Of a stretch of DNA of 64,000 nucleotides, positions 47,040 through 58,594 are shown one piece after another; the stretch's first letter is position 1; each line of letters opens with the position of its first letter. This DNA comes from Streptococcus pacificus (GTDB taxonomy: Bacteria > Bacillota > Bacilli > Lactobacillales > Streptococcaceae). The notes below the pieces were generated by a model that worked only from the letters and a program-made list of their open reading frames with translations, was not told where the DNA came from and searched no databases. Both the position numbers and the translations under genes were made by a program. Location: positions 19,873 through 83,872 of the forward strand of contig NZ_JAENBO010000006.1 in assembly GCF_016481305.1 (NCBI RefSeq), in the 5' to 3' direction.

Positions 47040-48505
47040 TGTCTTTAAATCATAAAACAATAGAAGAATTACATAGCCTTCTTGTTTCAAAAGAAATTTC
47101 AGCTCTTGAATTAACAAAAGAAACCCTTAAAGATATCGCACAACGTGAAGAAAAGATTGGTAGTTTCATCACAGTTTCTGAAGAAGAAGCGCTAGAACAA
47201 GCAAAAGCTATTGATGAAAGAGGTATTAATCCTCAAAACGTTATGAGCGGGATTCCATTAGCTGTGAAGGATAACATTTCAACAAAAGGTATTCTTACGA
47301 CAGCAGCGTCTAAAATGCTTCATAACTATACACCTATTTTTGATGCAACTAGTGTTGAAAAACTTTATGCTAATGATATGGTTGTTATCGGTAAAACCAA
47401 TATGGATGAGTTTGCAATGGGTGGCTCAACTGAAAATTCTTACTTTAAGACCACTAAAAATGCTTGGGATACAACGAAAGTACCTGGCGGTTCCTCTGGT
47501 GGATCTGCCACTGCGGTTGCCTCAGGACAAGTGCGTTTATCATTAGGGTCTGATACTGGTGGATCTATTCGTCAACCAGCATCCTTTAATGGGATTGTAG
47601 GTATGAAGCCAACTTATGGTCGTGTTTCACGTTTTGGGTTGATTGCTTTTGGTAGTTCTCTTGATCAGATTGGTCCATTTTCACAAACTGTTAAGGAAAA
47701 TGCACAGCTATTAAATGTTATTTCAGGTTTTGATGACAAGGATTCTACCTCAGCTAAACAGTCTGTTTCTGATTTCACTAGTAAAATCGGTCAAAGTATC
47801 AAAGGAATGAAGATTGCTCTGCCAAAAGAATATATGGGAGAAGGGATCAATCCAGCGGTTAAAGACAACATTTTAAAAGCGGCTAAACATTTAGAAAGCC
47901 TTGGTGCTATCATTGAAGAAGTTAGCTTGCCACATAGTAAGTATGGTGTAGCTGTTTATTATATCATTGCTTCTTCAGAAGCCTCTTCAAACTTGCAACG
48001 TTTTGATGGCATTCGCTACGGTTTTAGAACAGAAAACTACAACAATCTTGAAGATGTTTATATTAATACGAGAAGTGAAGGCTTTGGTGACGAGGTAAAA
48101 CGTCGTATTATGCTTGGAACCTTTAGCTTGTCTTCTGGTTATTATGATGCTTACTTTAAAAAAGCAGGTCAAGTGAGAACCTTAATTATTAATGATTTTA
48201 ATAAAGTCTTTTCTGACTATGATTTAATTCTTGGGCCAACAGCTCCTGATGTTGCTTATGGTCTTGGGACACAAAGTCATGATCCTGTTGCCATGTACTT
48301 GGCTGATTTATTAACTATTCCAGTAAACCTTGCTGGTCTTCCTGCTATTTCTATTCCTTCAGGTTTTGTTGAAGGCTTACCTGTTGGTTTACAGTTGATT
48401 GGTCCAAAATACAGTGAAGAAGTAATTTACCAAGTGGCACAAGCCTTTGAAGCAACAACTGACTACCATAAACAACAACCGATTATTTTTGGAGGTGACA
48501 AATAA
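47039..48505 (+). CDS. gatA: Aspartyl/glutamyl-tRNA amidotransferase subunit A
   Basis: Amidase that frees ammonia from glutamine to make Gln-tRNA(Gln) from misacylated Glu-tRNA. 488 residues, amidase signature [15 protein letters not shown] and the Ser-Ser-Lys triad ([21 protein letters not shown]). Stop overlaps gatB start. Confidence 0.97.
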   Translation: MSLNHKTIEELHSLLVSKEISALELTKETLKDIAQREEKIGSFITVSEEEALEQAKAIDERGINPQNVMSGIPLAVKDNISTKGILTTAASKMLHNYTPIFDATSVEKLYANDMVVIGKTNMDEFAMGGSTENSYFKTTKNAWDTTKVPGGSSGGSATAVASGQVRLSLGSDTGGSIRQPASFNGIVGMKPTYGRVSRFGLIAFGSSLDQIGPFSQTVKENAQLLNVISGFDDKDSTSAKQSVSDFTSKIGQSIKGMKIALPKEYMGEGINPAVKDNILKAAKHLESLGAIIEEVSLPHSKYGVAVYYIIASSEASSNLQRFDGIRYGFRTENYNNLEDVYINTRSEGFGDEVKRRIMLGTFSLSSGYYDAYFKKAGQVRTLIINDFNKVFSDYDLILGPTAPDVAYGLGTQSHDPVAMYLADLLTIPVNLAGLPAISIPSGFVEGLPVGLQLIGPKYSEEVIYQVAQAFEATTDYHKQQPIIFGGDK

Positions 48506-49938
48506 TGAATTTTGAAACAGTTATTGGACTTGAAGTCCATGTGGAATTAAAAACAAATTCAAAAATTTTTTCACCTGCACCAGCTCATTTTGGTGAGGAC
48601 CCAAATACCAATACTAATATTGTCGATTGGGCCTTTCCAGGTGTTCTTCCGGTAATGAATAAGGGTGTGATTGATTATGGGATTAAAGCAGCTCTTGCGC
48701 TGAATATGGATATCCATCAAAGAATGCATTTTGACCGTAAAAATTATTTTTACCCAGATAACCCAAAAGCCTATCAAATTTCTCAATTTGATGAACCAAT
48801 AGGCTACAATGGCTCTATTGAGATTGAATTAGAAGATGGTAGTAAAAAGACCATTCGTATTGAACGCGCTCACTTGGAAGAAGATGCGGGGAAAAATACT
48901 CATGGAAGTGGTGGGTATTCATATGTGGATATCAATCGTCAAGGGGTGCCTTTAATTGAGATCGTCTCAGAAGCTGATATGAGAAGCCCAGAAGAAGCTT
49001 ATGCTTACTTGACTGCCCTGAAGGAAATTATCCAATATACTGGTATTTCTGATGTTAAAATGGAAGAAGGGTCTATGCGCGTGGACGCTAATATTTCTTT
49101 ACGTCCTTATGGTCAAGAAGCCTTTGGTACCAAAACTGAGCTTAAGAATTTAAACTCTTTTAACTTTGTGCGTCGTGGCCTTCAATATGAGGTGGAGCGC
49201 CAAGCTAAAATCCTTCGTTCAGGTGGTCAAATCCAACAAGAAACACGTCGTTATGATGAAGCAACTGGAGAAACCATTTTGATGCGTGTCAAAGAAGGCT
49301 CAAGTGACTATCGTTACTTCCCAGAACCAGATCTTCCAATTTTTGAAATTGAAGACAGCTGGATTGAAGCGGTTCGTTCTACCTTACCAGAATTTCCAAA
49401 ACAACGTCGCGAAAAATACACCAGCAAATTTGGTTTATCAGCTTATGATGCCATGCAATTAACAGCAACAAAAGCTGTCTCAGACTTTTTTGAAAAAGCC
49501 GTTGCTATCGGAGGCGATGCTAAACTAGTTTCCAACTGGCTACAAGGAGAAGTGGCACAATATCTAAATACTGCTAATCAAACGATTAAGGATATTTTAT
49601 TAACACCAGAAAACCTGGTGGAAATGCTTGGTTTAATTGCTGATGGTACTATTTCTTCTAAAATTGCAAAGAAAGTCTTTGTCCATCTTGCTAAAAATGG
49701 TGGTAGTGCGAGAGAGTATGTTGAGTCAGCTGGGCTAGTTCAAATTTCAAATCCTGAACAACTTATCCCAATCATTAAAGACGTTTTTGCTAACAACGAA
49801 AAAGCCATTAATGACTATAAAGCAGGTAATAAAAATGCTGCCAAATCATTAATTGGACAATTAATGAAAGCAACAAAAGGGCAAGCTAATCCGCAAGTGG
49901 CACAACAATTGTTAAATGAAGAATTAGCTAAACTTTAA
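48505..49938 (+). CDS. gatB: Aspartyl/glutamyl-tRNA amidotransferase subunit B
   Basis: The tRNA-binding kinase subunit. 477 residues: [44 protein letters not shown], and [10 protein letters not shown], plus C-terminal YqeY-like tail ([17 protein letters not shown]). Completes gatCAB; presence agrees with lack of a glutaminyl-tRNA synthetase in streptococci. Confidence 0.97.
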   Translation: MNFETVIGLEVHVELKTNSKIFSPAPAHFGEDPNTNTNIVDWAFPGVLPVMNKGVIDYGIKAALALNMDIHQRMHFDRKNYFYPDNPKAYQISQFDEPIGYNGSIEIELEDGSKKTIRIERAHLEEDAGKNTHGSGGYSYVDINRQGVPLIEIVSEADMRSPEEAYAYLTALKEIIQYTGISDVKMEEGSMRVDANISLRPYGQEAFGTKTELKNLNSFNFVRRGLQYEVERQAKILRSGGQIQQETRRYDEATGETILMRVKEGSSDYRYFPEPDLPIFEIEDSWIEAVRSTLPEFPKQRREKYTSKFGLSAYDAMQLTATKAVSDFFEKAVAIGGDAKLVSNWLQGEVAQYLNTANQTIKDILLTPENLVEMLGLIADGTISSKIAKKVFVHLAKNGGSAREYVESAGLVQISNPEQLIPIIKDVFANNEKAINDYKAGNKNAAKSLIGQLMKATKGQANPQVAQQLLNEELAKL

Positions 49939-49943
49939 CGATA

Positions 49944-49980
49944 AAAAAGATTGAAAACCATATTGGTTTTCAATCTTTTT
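49944..49980 (+). terminator. Terminator of gatCAB
   Basis: A perfect 17-bp stem (49944-49960 with 49964-49980), 3-nt loop, T5 end. Confidence 0.9.
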
Positions 49981-49998
49981 AAAAACTCAATTTTTTAC

Positions 49999-50027
49999 TT
50001 GTGAAACCGTTTTATAATCGATATAAT
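49999..50027 (+). promoter_or_regulatory. Promoter of the lipoprotein gene
   Basis: TTGTGA (49999-50004), 17-bp spacer, TATAAT (50022-50027); another TATAAT at 50013-50018. GAAAGGAT and AAAGGA before ATG. Confidence 0.6.
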
Positions 50028-50056
50028 AGTAATAAGATACAGAAAGGATAAAGGAA

Positions 50057-51055
50057 ATGAAAAAATTAAAATTTTTGTTATTGTTACCACTACTCATTAT
50101 TATTGTGGCTTGTTCGAAAAATCCTCAAGATGAATTTATCACACGTTATAATAATAATCTAAAACAAGAAGAAACAAGTTATGTATTTAGTGTCAAAATT
50201 AAGGATGTTAAATTGGCAAATAATAGTACAGAGATGTCTGAGTTGAATGACTTAAAAAACAAAGCATTCATCTTTGATGTTTCTCAATCAACAAAAGATA
50301 AAATCTTTTCAATTTCTTCTGACTTATCTGAATTCAAGTCTTCTTTCCCTAGGTTAGATATCGTTGGTACTAATGATGATTTTTACGTTAATGCTGAACT
50401 TTGGGGAATGTTTTCTGGTATAGAAAGTGATAAAATCAAAGGTCGTTATATCAATGTCGCTGACTTTAGTGAGGACTATGGTTCTGTTTTTGATGAGGCA
50501 GAAGACTCAACAGGTTGGACCGATAGTTTTAAAGAGTTTGATGCTGAAAAATTTAAAGAAGATGGAGATGCGGTTGTCTTAACTATTGAAATGTCTGAAT
50601 TATTAGATATGGTCAAAGATGTATCAGAGGATGCAACAGCTAGTACCTATCTTAATATGATGAATGCTTACCTTGATGAGAGTAGTTTGGTCACATATCG
50701 TTTAGAAAAAGACGGTAGTGCTAATGTGACTATTGATCTTAAAATGGCGCCTGGATTGGATGATGGCATAAAGTCTATCACTATTGAAATGGTTTCTAAA
50801 AAAGTTAACTATATTGCACCTAAAGTGCCTAGTAAATCAAAAATCATTAGTCCAGATGAATTACAAATGATATCATCAGAAGTCTATCAAGCAGAGTTAA
50901 CAGATGAAGAATTTCAAGAACTATATAATCAAGTCAAAGATAATCTCTCTTTTTATTCCAAAGAAGATCTAATGGAAGAATTAGAGTTTTATCGTCAATT
51001 TTTAACAGAGGAACAGTATAAAAAACTAGAAGCATTAATTGCAACAGCAGCTTAA
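50057..51055 (+). CDS. Unknown lipoprotein
   Basis: A 332-residue protein with a lipoprotein signal peptide (MKKLKFLLLLPLLIIIVACS; lipid-bearing C19). The mature part is acidic, without a solute-binding signature I recognise. Its last 65 residues look helical (DEEFQELYNQVKDNLSF). Attached outside the membrane. Function unknown. It has its own promoter and terminator. Confidence 0.8.
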   Translation: MKKLKFLLLLPLLIIIVACSKNPQDEFITRYNNNLKQEETSYVFSVKIKDVKLANNSTEMSELNDLKNKAFIFDVSQSTKDKIFSISSDLSEFKSSFPRLDIVGTNDDFYVNAELWGMFSGIESDKIKGRYINVADFSEDYGSVFDEAEDSTGWTDSFKEFDAEKFKEDGDAVVLTIEMSELLDMVKDVSEDATASTYLNMMNAYLDESSLVTYRLEKDGSANVTIDLKMAPGLDDGIKSITIEMVSKKVNYIAPKVPSKSKIISPDELQMISSEVYQAELTDEEFQELYNQVKDNLSFYSKEDLMEELEFYRQFLTEEQYKKLEALIATAA

Positions 51056-51063
51056 TAAATAAG

Positions 51064-51097
51064 CATCACCACGTCATCAGTCTGTGGTGGTGTTTTT
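51064..51097 (+). terminator. Terminator of the lipoprotein gene
   Basis: A 9-bp GC-rich stem CATCACCAC/GTGGTGGTG (51064-51072 with 51084-51092, one G-U), 11-nt loop, then T5. Confidence 0.88.
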
Positions 51098-51202
51098 GAT
51101 TGTCTTTAATGGCTAAATATTTGAGAAAAAATAGATTTTTAAAACAATTTAGTGTAAACTTTTTATATAGTAATTTTATGATAATTAAAAAGGATTTTTA
51201 AA

Positions 51203-52072
51203 ATGAAAAAGACATTCATTGCAGCAAAACAAGAATCAAAATTTAATTTAGGTTGGCTTCTTGGACCTTTGGTTGGTTTTGTTTTATTAACATTAGCTGA
51301 AACCATTAGTTTTATGGTAATTGTACCCTTTTTTATGTACCAAATACCACCTTTAGAAATACAATTGTTCTCCTTTGTTTTTATATCATTGGTCGTTGTC
51401 TCATGGGCACGGTGGATTGAAAAAAGTCCCTGGCAAGGACTTGGGTTTACAAAGAAAAAAGCCTTTCGTTCATTTATTTCTGGTTGGGGAATTGGAACAG
51501 CTATGATAATGTCCTGTGTCTTTCTAATGTTTATGTTTGGTGGTGTTAGCTTTGTTGGATTTCAATTCTCACCAAACCTTGCTTTCCAATTTTTCATTCT
51601 GATGTTTGCTTGGACTATCCAAGGGAGCGGTGAAGAGATTTTGGCCAGGGGCTGGTTGTTTAGTTCAGTATCTGCCAAATACCATGTGTTATTAGGGATA
51701 CTAGTGTCATCTTTATTTTTTACTGTCTTACATCTTGGGAATGATCATCTATCAGTAATTCCAATCTTAGACCTATTTTTATTTGGTGTCTTAGCAGCCC
51801 TATATATGTTAAGAACGAATAATATTTGGGGAATAAGTGGTATTCATGCGGCATGGAATTGTTTTCAAGGTAGTTTCTTTAATTTTAATGTTAGTGGGAC
51901 AAAAGCCTCTGCTGCTTTTGTTAAGGTTAGCTTGAATGGACCTGACTGGCTTTCTGGTGGAGATTTTGGTATTGAAGGAAGTATTTTTAGCCTACTTGTA
52001 CAATTAGCTATGATTATTTGGTTGGTTTATGATTTAAAGAAAAATAATCCCTCGCTTTTCATGAGCCACTAA
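51203..52072 (+). CDS. CPBP-family membrane protease
   Basis: A 289-residue multi-span protein with CPBP motifs: GSGEEILARGW (EExxxR), LFFTVLHLGND (FxxxH), and SGIHAAWNCFQG. About eight membrane segments. The second CPBP protein of the window, with little similarity to the one at 11494 outside the motifs. Single gene behind AAAAAGGA; function unknown. Confidence 0.88.
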   Translation: MKKTFIAAKQESKFNLGWLLGPLVGFVLLTLAETISFMVIVPFFMYQIPPLEIQLFSFVFISLVVVSWARWIEKSPWQGLGFTKKKAFRSFISGWGIGTAMIMSCVFLMFMFGGVSFVGFQFSPNLAFQFFILMFAWTIQGSGEEILARGWLFSSVSAKYHVLLGILVSSLFFTVLHLGNDHLSVIPILDLFLFGVLAALYMLRTNNIWGISGIHAAWNCFQGSFFNFNVSGTKASAAFVKVSLNGPDWLSGGDFGIEGSIFSLLVQLAMIIWLVYDLKKNNPSLFMSH

Positions 52073-52165
52073 AAGTTAATCCCTTAAGTAGTGCCAATAA
52101 TAATAGAGTGTTTTTTTACTTAAATTATGTTAAAATGAGAGTACTATATATTTTTGGAGAGAGAA

Positions 52166-52693
52166 GTGAGTATAGAAGATTATATACCGACCTTTGCGGT
52201 CGAAGCTGTCTATGATTTAAGGCCGGATAATTTGAGAGAACAAGGAATTCGTGCTGTTTTAGTTGACTTGGATAACACCTTGATTGCGTGGAATAATCCA
52301 GATGGTACTGCTGAACTTCGTGCTTGGTTAGATGAAATGACAATTGCTGACATTCCAGTAGTGGTTGTTTCTAATAATAAGTATGACCGCGTCGAGCGAG
52401 CAGTTGATAAATTTGGTGTCGACTTTGTTAGTCGAGCGATGAAACCTTTTGCTAGAGGGATTAATATTGCTATCGAAAGGTACGGTTTTGACCGTGATGA
52501 GGTTGTCATGGTAGGTGATCAATTAATGACTGATATTAGAGCTGCCCATAGAGCCGGTATCCGGTCTATCTTGGTGAAACCTCTGGTAACTTCTGATGCT
52601 TGGAACACAAAAATTAATCGGATGAGAGAACGTCGCGTGCTTGCTAAAATTGAAAAGAAATATGGCAAAATTGTCTATAAAAAAGGAATATAA
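52166..52693 (+). CDS. yqeG: YqeG-family HAD phosphatase
   Basis: A 175-residue HAD III-A phosphatase (VLVDLDNTLIAWN, VVVSNNKYDRV, VGDQLMTDIRAAH) of unknown substrate, conserved beside yqeH. GTG at 52166 is chosen, behind GGAGAGA; a TTG at 52154 in frame overlaps it. The yqeH start follows immediately. Confidence 0.92.
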   Translation: MSIEDYIPTFAVEAVYDLRPDNLREQGIRAVLVDLDNTLIAWNNPDGTAELRAWLDEMTIADIPVVVVSNNKYDRVERAVDKFGVDFVSRAMKPFARGINIAIERYGFDRDEVVMVGDQLMTDIRAAHRAGIRSILVKPLVTSDAWNTKINRMRERRVLAKIEKKYGKIVYKKGI

Positions 52694-53800
52694 GTGAAAG
52701 ATTTGTACTGTATAGGCTGTGGGGCCAAAATTCAAACCACAGATAAAGAAAAAATAGGGTACACACCCCTATCAACACTGGAAAAAAATCAAGAAACAGG
52801 AGATATTTATTGTCAGAGATGTTTTCGGTTAAGACACTATAACGACATTCAAGATGTTCAGCTATCTGATGATGATTTCTTAAAATTGCTTCATGAAGTT
52901 GGTGACAGTAATGCCTTAATCGTTAATGTGATTGATATTTTTGATTTTAATGGTTCCGTTATCCCTGGCTTGTCACGATTTGTTGCCAATAATGATATCC
53001 TACTGGTTGGTAACAAAAAAGATATTTTACCAAAATCTGTGAAAGACACTAAGGTGACACAGTGGTTAATAAAAAGAGCTCATGAAGAAGGTCTTCGGCC
53101 AAAAGATGTGGTTTTAACTAGTGCTCAAAATCGTCAAGCCATCAAAGAATTGATTCAAAAAATTGATGAACTAAGAAAAGGTCGAGATGTCTATGTTGTT
53201 GGTGTCACTAATGTTGGTAAGTCAACTTTAATCAATGCGATTATTCAGGAGCTTACGGGCAGTCAAAATGTGATTACTACCTCACGTTTTCCAGGTACTA
53301 CTTTAGATAAAATAGAAATCCCACTGGAAGATGGGCACTATCTATTTGATACACCGGGGATTATCCATCGTCACCAGATGGCTCATTATCTAGCGGATAA
53401 AGATTTAAAATTTGTGAGTCCTAAAAAAGAAATCAAACCAAAAACTTATCAACTTAATCCAAATCAATCTATTTTTATGGCTGGTTTAGCTAGATTTGAC
53501 TTTATAGAAGGTAATAAACAAGGTTTTACTATTTTTGTTGATAATAATTTACCCTTACATCGAACAAAACTAGAGGGGGCTGATGATTTTTATCAAAAAC
53601 ACCTGGGTCAACTCTTAAGCCCGCCGAATCAAAAACAGTTAGAGACCTTTCCTAAGTTAGTCAAGCATGAGTTTGTCATCACTGAAAAAATGGATTTGGT
53701 TTTTTCTGGATTAGGTTGGATTCGAGTGAAAGAAAAAGCAAAAGTTGCTGCCTGGGCACCAGAAGGTGTCTCAGTTGTTTTGCGTCAAGCAATAGTATAA
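52694..53800 (+). CDS. yqeH: Ribosome-assembly GTPase YqeH
   Basis: Circularly permuted GTPase for 30S assembly. 368 residues: N-terminal zinc finger (C6, C9, C40, C43), then G4 (NKKD, about 107) ahead of G1 (GVTNVGKSTLIN, about 168-180) and G3 (DTPG). GTG start directly at the yqeG stop. Confidence 0.95.
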   Translation: MKDLYCIGCGAKIQTTDKEKIGYTPLSTLEKNQETGDIYCQRCFRLRHYNDIQDVQLSDDDFLKLLHEVGDSNALIVNVIDIFDFNGSVIPGLSRFVANNDILLVGNKKDILPKSVKDTKVTQWLIKRAHEEGLRPKDVVLTSAQNRQAIKELIQKIDELRKGRDVYVVGVTNVGKSTLINAIIQELTGSQNVITTSRFPGTTLDKIEIPLEDGHYLFDTPGIIHRHQMAHYLADKDLKFVSPKKEIKPKTYQLNPNQSIFMAGLARFDFIEGNKQGFTIFVDNNLPLHRTKLEGADDFYQKHLGQLLSPPNQKQLETFPKLVKHEFVITEKMDLVFSGLGWIRVKEKAKVAAWAPEGVSVVLRQAIV

Positions 53801-53810
53801 GAGAGGAATT

Positions 53811-54122
53811 ATGGCATTAACTAGTAAACAAAGAGCATTTTTAAAGAGTCAAGCACATGCATTAAAACCCATTATTCAAATTGGGAAAAATGGTCTCAAC
53901 AACCCGATTAAAACAAGTGTTAGGAATGCTCTAGATGCGCGTGAATTAATCAAAGTGACTCTGCTACAAAATACCGATGAGGATATTCATGAGGTGGCAG
54001 AAATATTAGAAGATGAAATCGGTGTAGAGACTGTTTTAAAAATTGGCCGTATCTTGATTTTATATAAAGAATCAACTCGAAAAGAAAATCGAAAGATTTC
54101 TGAAAAAGTCAAAGCACTTTAA
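53811..54122 (+). CDS. yhbY: YhbY-family RNA-binding protein
   Basis: A 103-residue CRM-domain protein (LTSKQRAFLKSQAHALKPIIQIGKNGL) that associates with pre-ribosomes. GAGAGGA before its ATG; 10 nt behind yqeH. Confidence 0.95.
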   Translation: MALTSKQRAFLKSQAHALKPIIQIGKNGLNNPIKTSVRNALDARELIKVTLLQNTDEDIHEVAEILEDEIGVETVLKIGRILILYKESTRKENRKISEKVKAL

Positions 54123-54140
54123 AATTGTTCGGAGGCATAA

Positions 54141-54779
54141 ATGGCTATTGAACTATTAACACCATTTACAAAAGTAGAATTAGAAGAAGAAACAAAAACT
54201 AACAATCGTCCTCAAATTGGTATTTTAGGAGGGAATTTTAATCCCGTTCACAATGCCCATTTAATTGTTGCCGATCAGGTTCGTCAGCAGCTTGGTCTTG
54301 ATCAAGTCTTTCTAATGCCTGAGTATAAACCCCCACATGTTGATACAAAAGCAACCATTGATGAAAAACATCGTCTTAAAATGCTAGAGTTAGCCATTGA
54401 AGGTGTGAAGGGTTTAGCAATTGAAACCATTGAACTTGAAAGAAAAGGCATTAGCTATACTTATGATACGATGGTTGAGCTGATTAAAAGAAATCCAGAT
54501 GTCGATTATTATTTTATTATTGGTGCTGATATGGTGGATTATCTGCCAAAATGGCATAAAATTGATGAATTGATTCAGATGGTACAGTTTGTTGGTGTCC
54601 AACGTCCTAAATATAAATCAGGAACAAGTTACCCTGTCATTTGGGTTGATGTTCCTTTGATGGATATCTCATCAAGTATGATTCGTAGTTTGATAAAAAA
54701 AGACAAAGACCCTAATTTTTTATTACCAAAAGCAGTGCTTGAATACATTAAAAAAGAAGGACTATACCATGACTTATAG
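54141..54779 (+). CDS. nadD: Nicotinate-nucleotide adenylyltransferase
   Basis: Makes deamido-NAD from nicotinate mononucleotide. 212 residues: [14 protein letters not shown] (HxGH-like) and ISSSMIR near the end. The first 24 residues are an extension common in streptococci. Overlaps yqeK by 11 nt. Feeds from PncA (46005). Confidence 0.95.
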   Translation: MAIELLTPFTKVELEEETKTNNRPQIGILGGNFNPVHNAHLIVADQVRQQLGLDQVFLMPEYKPPHVDTKATIDEKHRLKMLELAIEGVKGLAIETIELERKGISYTYDTMVELIKRNPDVDYYFIIGADMVDYLPKWHKIDELIQMVQFVGVQRPKYKSGTSYPVIWVDVPLMDISSSMIRSLIKKDKDPNFLLPKAVLEYIKKEGLYHDL

Positions 54780-55362
54780 AAAGTATCTAAACATGAGTCG
54801 TGATCAACTCATTAAAAAACTTGAACAGGTGGTGACAAAAGAGCGTTTGATGCACATGATAGGTGTAGAAGAGACCTGTATCCATTTAGCACTTTTAAAT
54901 GATTATGATACCGAAAAAGCCGGTTTAGCTGGTCTTCTTCATGACTATGCTAAAAACCTTTCAGATGCAGAATTTCTAAGACTCATCAAAGACTATCAAC
55001 TTGATGAGACACTAAAGCAGTGGAACAATAATATCTGGCATGGTTTTGTCGGCATCTACAAAATTCAAGAAGACCTAGGATTGACAGACAAAGGCATTCT
55101 TCAAGCTATTAAGTATCATACGACCGGATCAAGTCAGATGTCCTTGCTTGATAAGATAGTCTATGTCGCTGATTATATCGAACCCAATCGTGATTTTCCA
55201 GGCGTTGATGAAGCAAGAAATATTGCAGAAGTATCTCTAGATAAGGCTGTTGCATATGAGACGGCACAAACCATCAGCTATCTTGTTAAAAAACGACTTC
55301 CAATTCACCCCCAAACTCTTCAAACTTACAATGCTTATGTCCATCATTTAAACGAAGAATGA
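54769..55362 (+). CDS. yqeK: HD-domain hydrolase YqeK
   Basis: A 197-residue HD phosphohydrolase ([32 protein letters not shown]) of the YqeK family, for which Ap4A hydrolysis is known. ATG 54769, within the end of nadD, is taken as start (MTYRKYLNM). Confidence 0.93.
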   Translation: MTYRKYLNMSRDQLIKKLEQVVTKERLMHMIGVEETCIHLALLNDYDTEKAGLAGLLHDYAKNLSDAEFLRLIKDYQLDETLKQWNNNIWHGFVGIYKIQEDLGLTDKGILQAIKYHTTGSSQMSLLDKIVYVADYIEPNRDFPGVDEARNIAEVSLDKAVAYETAQTISYLVKKRLPIHPQTLQTYNAYVHHLNEE

Positions 55363-55408
55363 TTTCTTTGTGACTTGATGTTTCAAACCTAGAAAAAGAG
55401 GATTAAAC

Positions 55409-55762
55409 GTGTTAGAAAAAGAATTATTACAAACAATTGTATCAGCAGCTGATGAAAAAAGAGCTGAGGATATCGTGGTATTAAATCTACAAGAATTGAC
55501 AAGTATGACAGACTACTTTGTCATCATGAGTGCTACAAATAGTCGTCAATTAGAAGCTATCTCAGATAATATCAGAGAAAAAGTAAAACTTTCTGGTCAT
55601 GACGGTAGTCGTATTGAAGGAGATGCTAAAGCAGGCTGGGTTTTACTTGATTTAAACAGTGTGATTGTGCATATCTTCTCAGATGAAGAACGTGCTCACT
55701 ATAATTTAGAAAAACTATGGCATGATGCACCAATGATTGCTTTAGAGGATATCCAAGCTTAA
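55409..55762 (+). CDS. rsfS: Ribosomal silencing factor RsfS
   Basis: A 117-residue protein binding L14 to block subunit joining in starvation. [27 protein letters not shown] and [11 protein letters not shown] are conserved. GTG start (55409) behind AAAGAGGA. Confidence 0.95.
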   Translation: MLEKELLQTIVSAADEKRAEDIVVLNLQELTSMTDYFVIMSATNSRQLEAISDNIREKVKLSGHDGSRIEGDAKAGWVLLDLNSVIVHIFSDEERAHYNLEKLWHDAPMIALEDIQA

Positions 55763-55764
55763 CT

Positions 55765-55792
55765 AACCTTGTTCTTAGGAACAGGTTTTTTT
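55765..55792 (+). terminator. Terminator after rsfS
   Basis: A 9-bp stem with one bulged T (55765-55774 with 55779-55787) and T7 tail. Confidence 0.78.
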
Positions 55793-55831
55793 CTGATGGG
55801 TTCACAAAATGAGAAAGAAAGATGAAAAATA

Positions 55832-56572
55832 ATGACAAATTATGAAACATTTGCGACAATTTATGACAGTGTGATGGATGAGTCGCTTTACCAAAAATGG
55901 ACAGATTTTAGTCTTCGGCATTTGCCAATCAATAATGATAGAAATAAGCTATTAGAATTAGCTTGTGGAACGGGAATTCAGTCTATTTATTTCTCAGAAG
56001 CAGGCTTTGATGTCACCGGCTTAGATTTGAGTGCTGAAATGCTTGCGATAGCTAAAAAACGTAGTCATGCAAAAAATCTTGATATTTCTTTTGTTGAAGG
56101 AGATATGCGTGACTTGTCTCAATTACCCAAATTTGACATGGTCACTTGTTATTCTGACTCGATTTGTTATTTAAAAGATGAGGTAGAAGTCGGTGACGTC
56201 TTCAAGGAAGTTTATGCTATTTTAGAGTCTGATGGTGCCTTTATTTTCGATGTTCATTCGACTTTTCAAACTGATCAAGTCTTCCCGGGATATAGCTATC
56301 ATGAAAATGCTGAAGATTTTGCTTTTCTTTGGGATACTTATGCTGATGAGCCCCCTCATTCTGTTGTTCATGAATTGACCTTTTTTGTTAAGGATAAAAC
56401 TGGTAGTTTCAAACGATTTGATGAAGTTCATGAAGAAAGAACCTATGAGATACTAACCTATGATGTTTTACTAGAGCAGGCTGGTTTTAAAACTATCGAG
56501 GTTTATGCTGATTTTGAGGATAAAAAACCAGAAGCTACTTCTAAACGCTGGTTTTTTGTGGCAAGAAAATGA
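55832..56572 (+). CDS. Class I SAM-dependent methyltransferase
   Basis: A 246-residue methyltransferase: [26 protein letters not shown] (motif I) and [20 protein letters not shown]. Substrate unknown; the same gene stands between rsfS and tmcAL in other streptococci. Overlaps tmcAL by 4 nt (ATGA). Confidence 0.92.
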   Translation: MTNYETFATIYDSVMDESLYQKWTDFSLRHLPINNDRNKLLELACGTGIQSIYFSEAGFDVTGLDLSAEMLAIAKKRSHAKNLDISFVEGDMRDLSQLPKFDMVTCYSDSICYLKDEVEVGDVFKEVYAILESDGAFIFDVHSTFQTDQVFPGYSYHENAEDFAFLWDTYADEPPHSVVHELTFFVKDKTGSFKRFDEVHEERTYEILTYDVLLEQAGFKTIEVYADFEDKKPEATSKRWFFVARK

Positions 56573-57669
56573 CTATCACAGGAATCATTGCTGAATTTAA
56601 TCCTTTTCACTATGGACATCGCTACTTACTTGAACAACTCTCCGGCTTAAAAATCATTGCTATGTCTGGTAATTTTACACAGCGAGGAGAACCTGCTATT
56701 GTTGATAAGTGGCTAAGAGCCCAAATGGCTCTTGAAAATGGTGCTGATATTGTTGTTGAGCTCCCTTTTTTAGTCAGTGTGCAATCCGCTGATTATTTTG
56801 CCAAAGGCGCTCTTTCCATTTTAAATCAATTAGGGATTGAAGAGCTAGCATTTGGGACGGAAGAAAACAGTGATTATCACAAGTTACTAGATGATTATCG
56901 TAACAAGCAAGAAGAAATGGAACAATTTATCAAGCAACAACCTCACTTGAAATCATATCCAGAAAAGTCTCAAGCAATGTGGCAACAATTATCAGGTATT
57001 TCTTTTTCCGGTCAAACCCCTAATCATATTTTGGCACTTTCTTATATCAAGGGACTTGCACCCTATGATATTCAGTTAAAACCGATTAAAAGAATAGGAG
57101 CAGGCTTTCATTCTCTCGATAAGACGGCTTCGATTGTCTCAGCGACAGCCATACGTCAACATCTGAAAGACCAAAACTTTTTAAAAAAGGCAACGCCATC
57201 ATGGGAAACGTTACTAAAAGCTCCAACGGTTTCATGGGATAATTATTTTCAATTCTTAAAATATAATATTTTATCTCATCATGGGTTGACGGAGATTTAT
57301 CAGGTCAATGAAGAAATGGCTAGTCGGATTAAAACAGCAATAACAAGTGTTGAAAATATAGATGAGTTGATTGCTCAAGTGGCAACGAAACGCTATACTA
57401 AAGCGCGCGTGAGAAGACTACTGACCTATATTCTAGTCAATGTAAAAGATAGCCCGCTACCAGAGAAAATACATGTCCTTGGCTTTAGCCAAAAAGGTCA
57501 GCGTTATTTATCACAACTCGAGAATAAAGAGAAACTTGTGACGAGAATCGGAAAAGAAGCTTGGGATAAAACCACTCAGAAAGCAGACGCTATTTATCAA
57601 ATGGGAAATGAAGAAATCCAGCCTCAAACCTATGGCAGAATTCCGATTATGAATAAACCAAAAAGTTAA
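56569..57669 (+). CDS. tmcAL: tRNA(Met) cytidine acetate ligase (YlbM-like)
   Basis: Makes N4-acetylcytidine in the anticodon of elongator tRNA(Met) using acetate and ATP. 366 residues; nucleotidyltransferase start [17 protein letters not shown] and [15 protein letters not shown]. Translation coupled to the methyltransferase. Confidence 0.93.
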   Translation: MTITGIIAEFNPFHYGHRYLLEQLSGLKIIAMSGNFTQRGEPAIVDKWLRAQMALENGADIVVELPFLVSVQSADYFAKGALSILNQLGIEELAFGTEENSDYHKLLDDYRNKQEEMEQFIKQQPHLKSYPEKSQAMWQQLSGISFSGQTPNHILALSYIKGLAPYDIQLKPIKRIGAGFHSLDKTASIVSATAIRQHLKDQNFLKKATPSWETLLKAPTVSWDNYFQFLKYNILSHHGLTEIYQVNEEMASRIKTAITSVENIDELIAQVATKRYTKARVRRLLTYILVNVKDSPLPEKIHVLGFSQKGQRYLSQLENKEKLVTRIGKEAWDKTTQKADAIYQMGNEEIQPQTYGRIPIMNKPKS

Positions 57670-57774
57670 TAAAATTTATGAAAAACTTTTTAGAGAAAAA
57701 AATCACAGAGATTTTTATCAATACAAGCTTTTATGATATAATAATAAAGTCGAAAAAATAAAAGGAGAATAAGA

Positions 57775-58491
57775 ATGGGACGTAAATGGGCTAATATTGT
57801 TGCCAAAAAAACAGCAAAAGATGGCGCTAATTCAAAAATATATGCTAAATTTGGTGTGGAAATTTATGTTGCAGCTAAGCAAGGTGAGCCAGACCCAGAA
57901 TCAAATTCAGCACTCAAATTCGTTTTAGAGCGTGCTAAACAAGCGCAAGTACCAAAACATGTTATTGATAAGGCTATCGATAAAGCTAAAGGAAATACCG
58001 ATGAAACATTCGTTGAGGGACGCTATGAAGGGTTCGGACCAAATGGTTCAATGATTATTGTGGATACTTTGACATCAAATGTTAATCGTACTGCTGCTAA
58101 TATTAGATCTGCCTTTGGTAAAAATGGTGGCAATATGGGAGCTAGTGGGGCTGTTTCTTACATGTTCGACAAAAAAGGTGTCATTGTTTTTGAAGGCACC
58201 GATGCTGAACATATTTTTGAAGTTTTATTGGAAGCTGATGTTGATGTTGAAGATGTTGAAGCAGAAGATGGCAGTATTACTGTTTATACAGCACCTACAG
58301 ATTTACATAAGGGGATAGAAGCCCTAAAAGCTGAAGGCATTACAGAATTCCAAGTAACTGAACTTGAAATGATTCCTCAATCAGAAGTAACCTTATCTGA
58401 AGACGATTTAGAGATAGTTGAAAAATTAATTGATGCATTAGAATCAGATGATGATGTGCAAAAAGTTTACCATAATGTCGAAGGCCTATAA
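57775..58491 (+). CDS. YebC/PmpR-family protein
   Basis: A 238-residue protein ([47 protein letters not shown]) of the YebC family, variously linked to transcription control and polyproline translation. Extended -10 TATAAT at 57737-57742 and AAAGGAG precede it. Confidence 0.94.
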   Translation: MGRKWANIVAKKTAKDGANSKIYAKFGVEIYVAAKQGEPDPESNSALKFVLERAKQAQVPKHVIDKAIDKAKGNTDETFVEGRYEGFGPNGSMIIVDTLTSNVNRTAANIRSAFGKNGGNMGASGAVSYMFDKKGVIVFEGTDAEHIFEVLLEADVDVEDVEAEDGSITVYTAPTDLHKGIEALKAEGITEFQVTELEMIPQSEVTLSEDDLEIVEKLIDALESDDDVQKVYHNVEGL

Positions 58492-58545
58492 TTCACGTTA
58501 AAATGATGTTTATCCTTGAAATCAAGGATATTATCTTGCCTATTT

Positions 58546-58570
58546 ATTCTTAATCTGATATAGTAAGAAT
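58546..58570 (+). promoter_or_regulatory. yajC promoter within an inverted repeat
   Basis: Extended -10 TG-A-TATAGT (58556-58564) is flanked by ATTCTTA (58546-58552) and TAAGAAT (58564-58570). A separate 8-bp hairpin TATCCTTG/CAAGGATA (58511-58530), without T-run, follows the YebC gene. Confidence 0.45.
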
Positions 58571-58594
58571 GAACTATATAGTATGGAGGAAATT

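Noticed and set aside
50002..50015. cre-like site before the lipoprotein gene
   Set aside because: 12 of 14 with both mismatches in the conserved end; likely chance.
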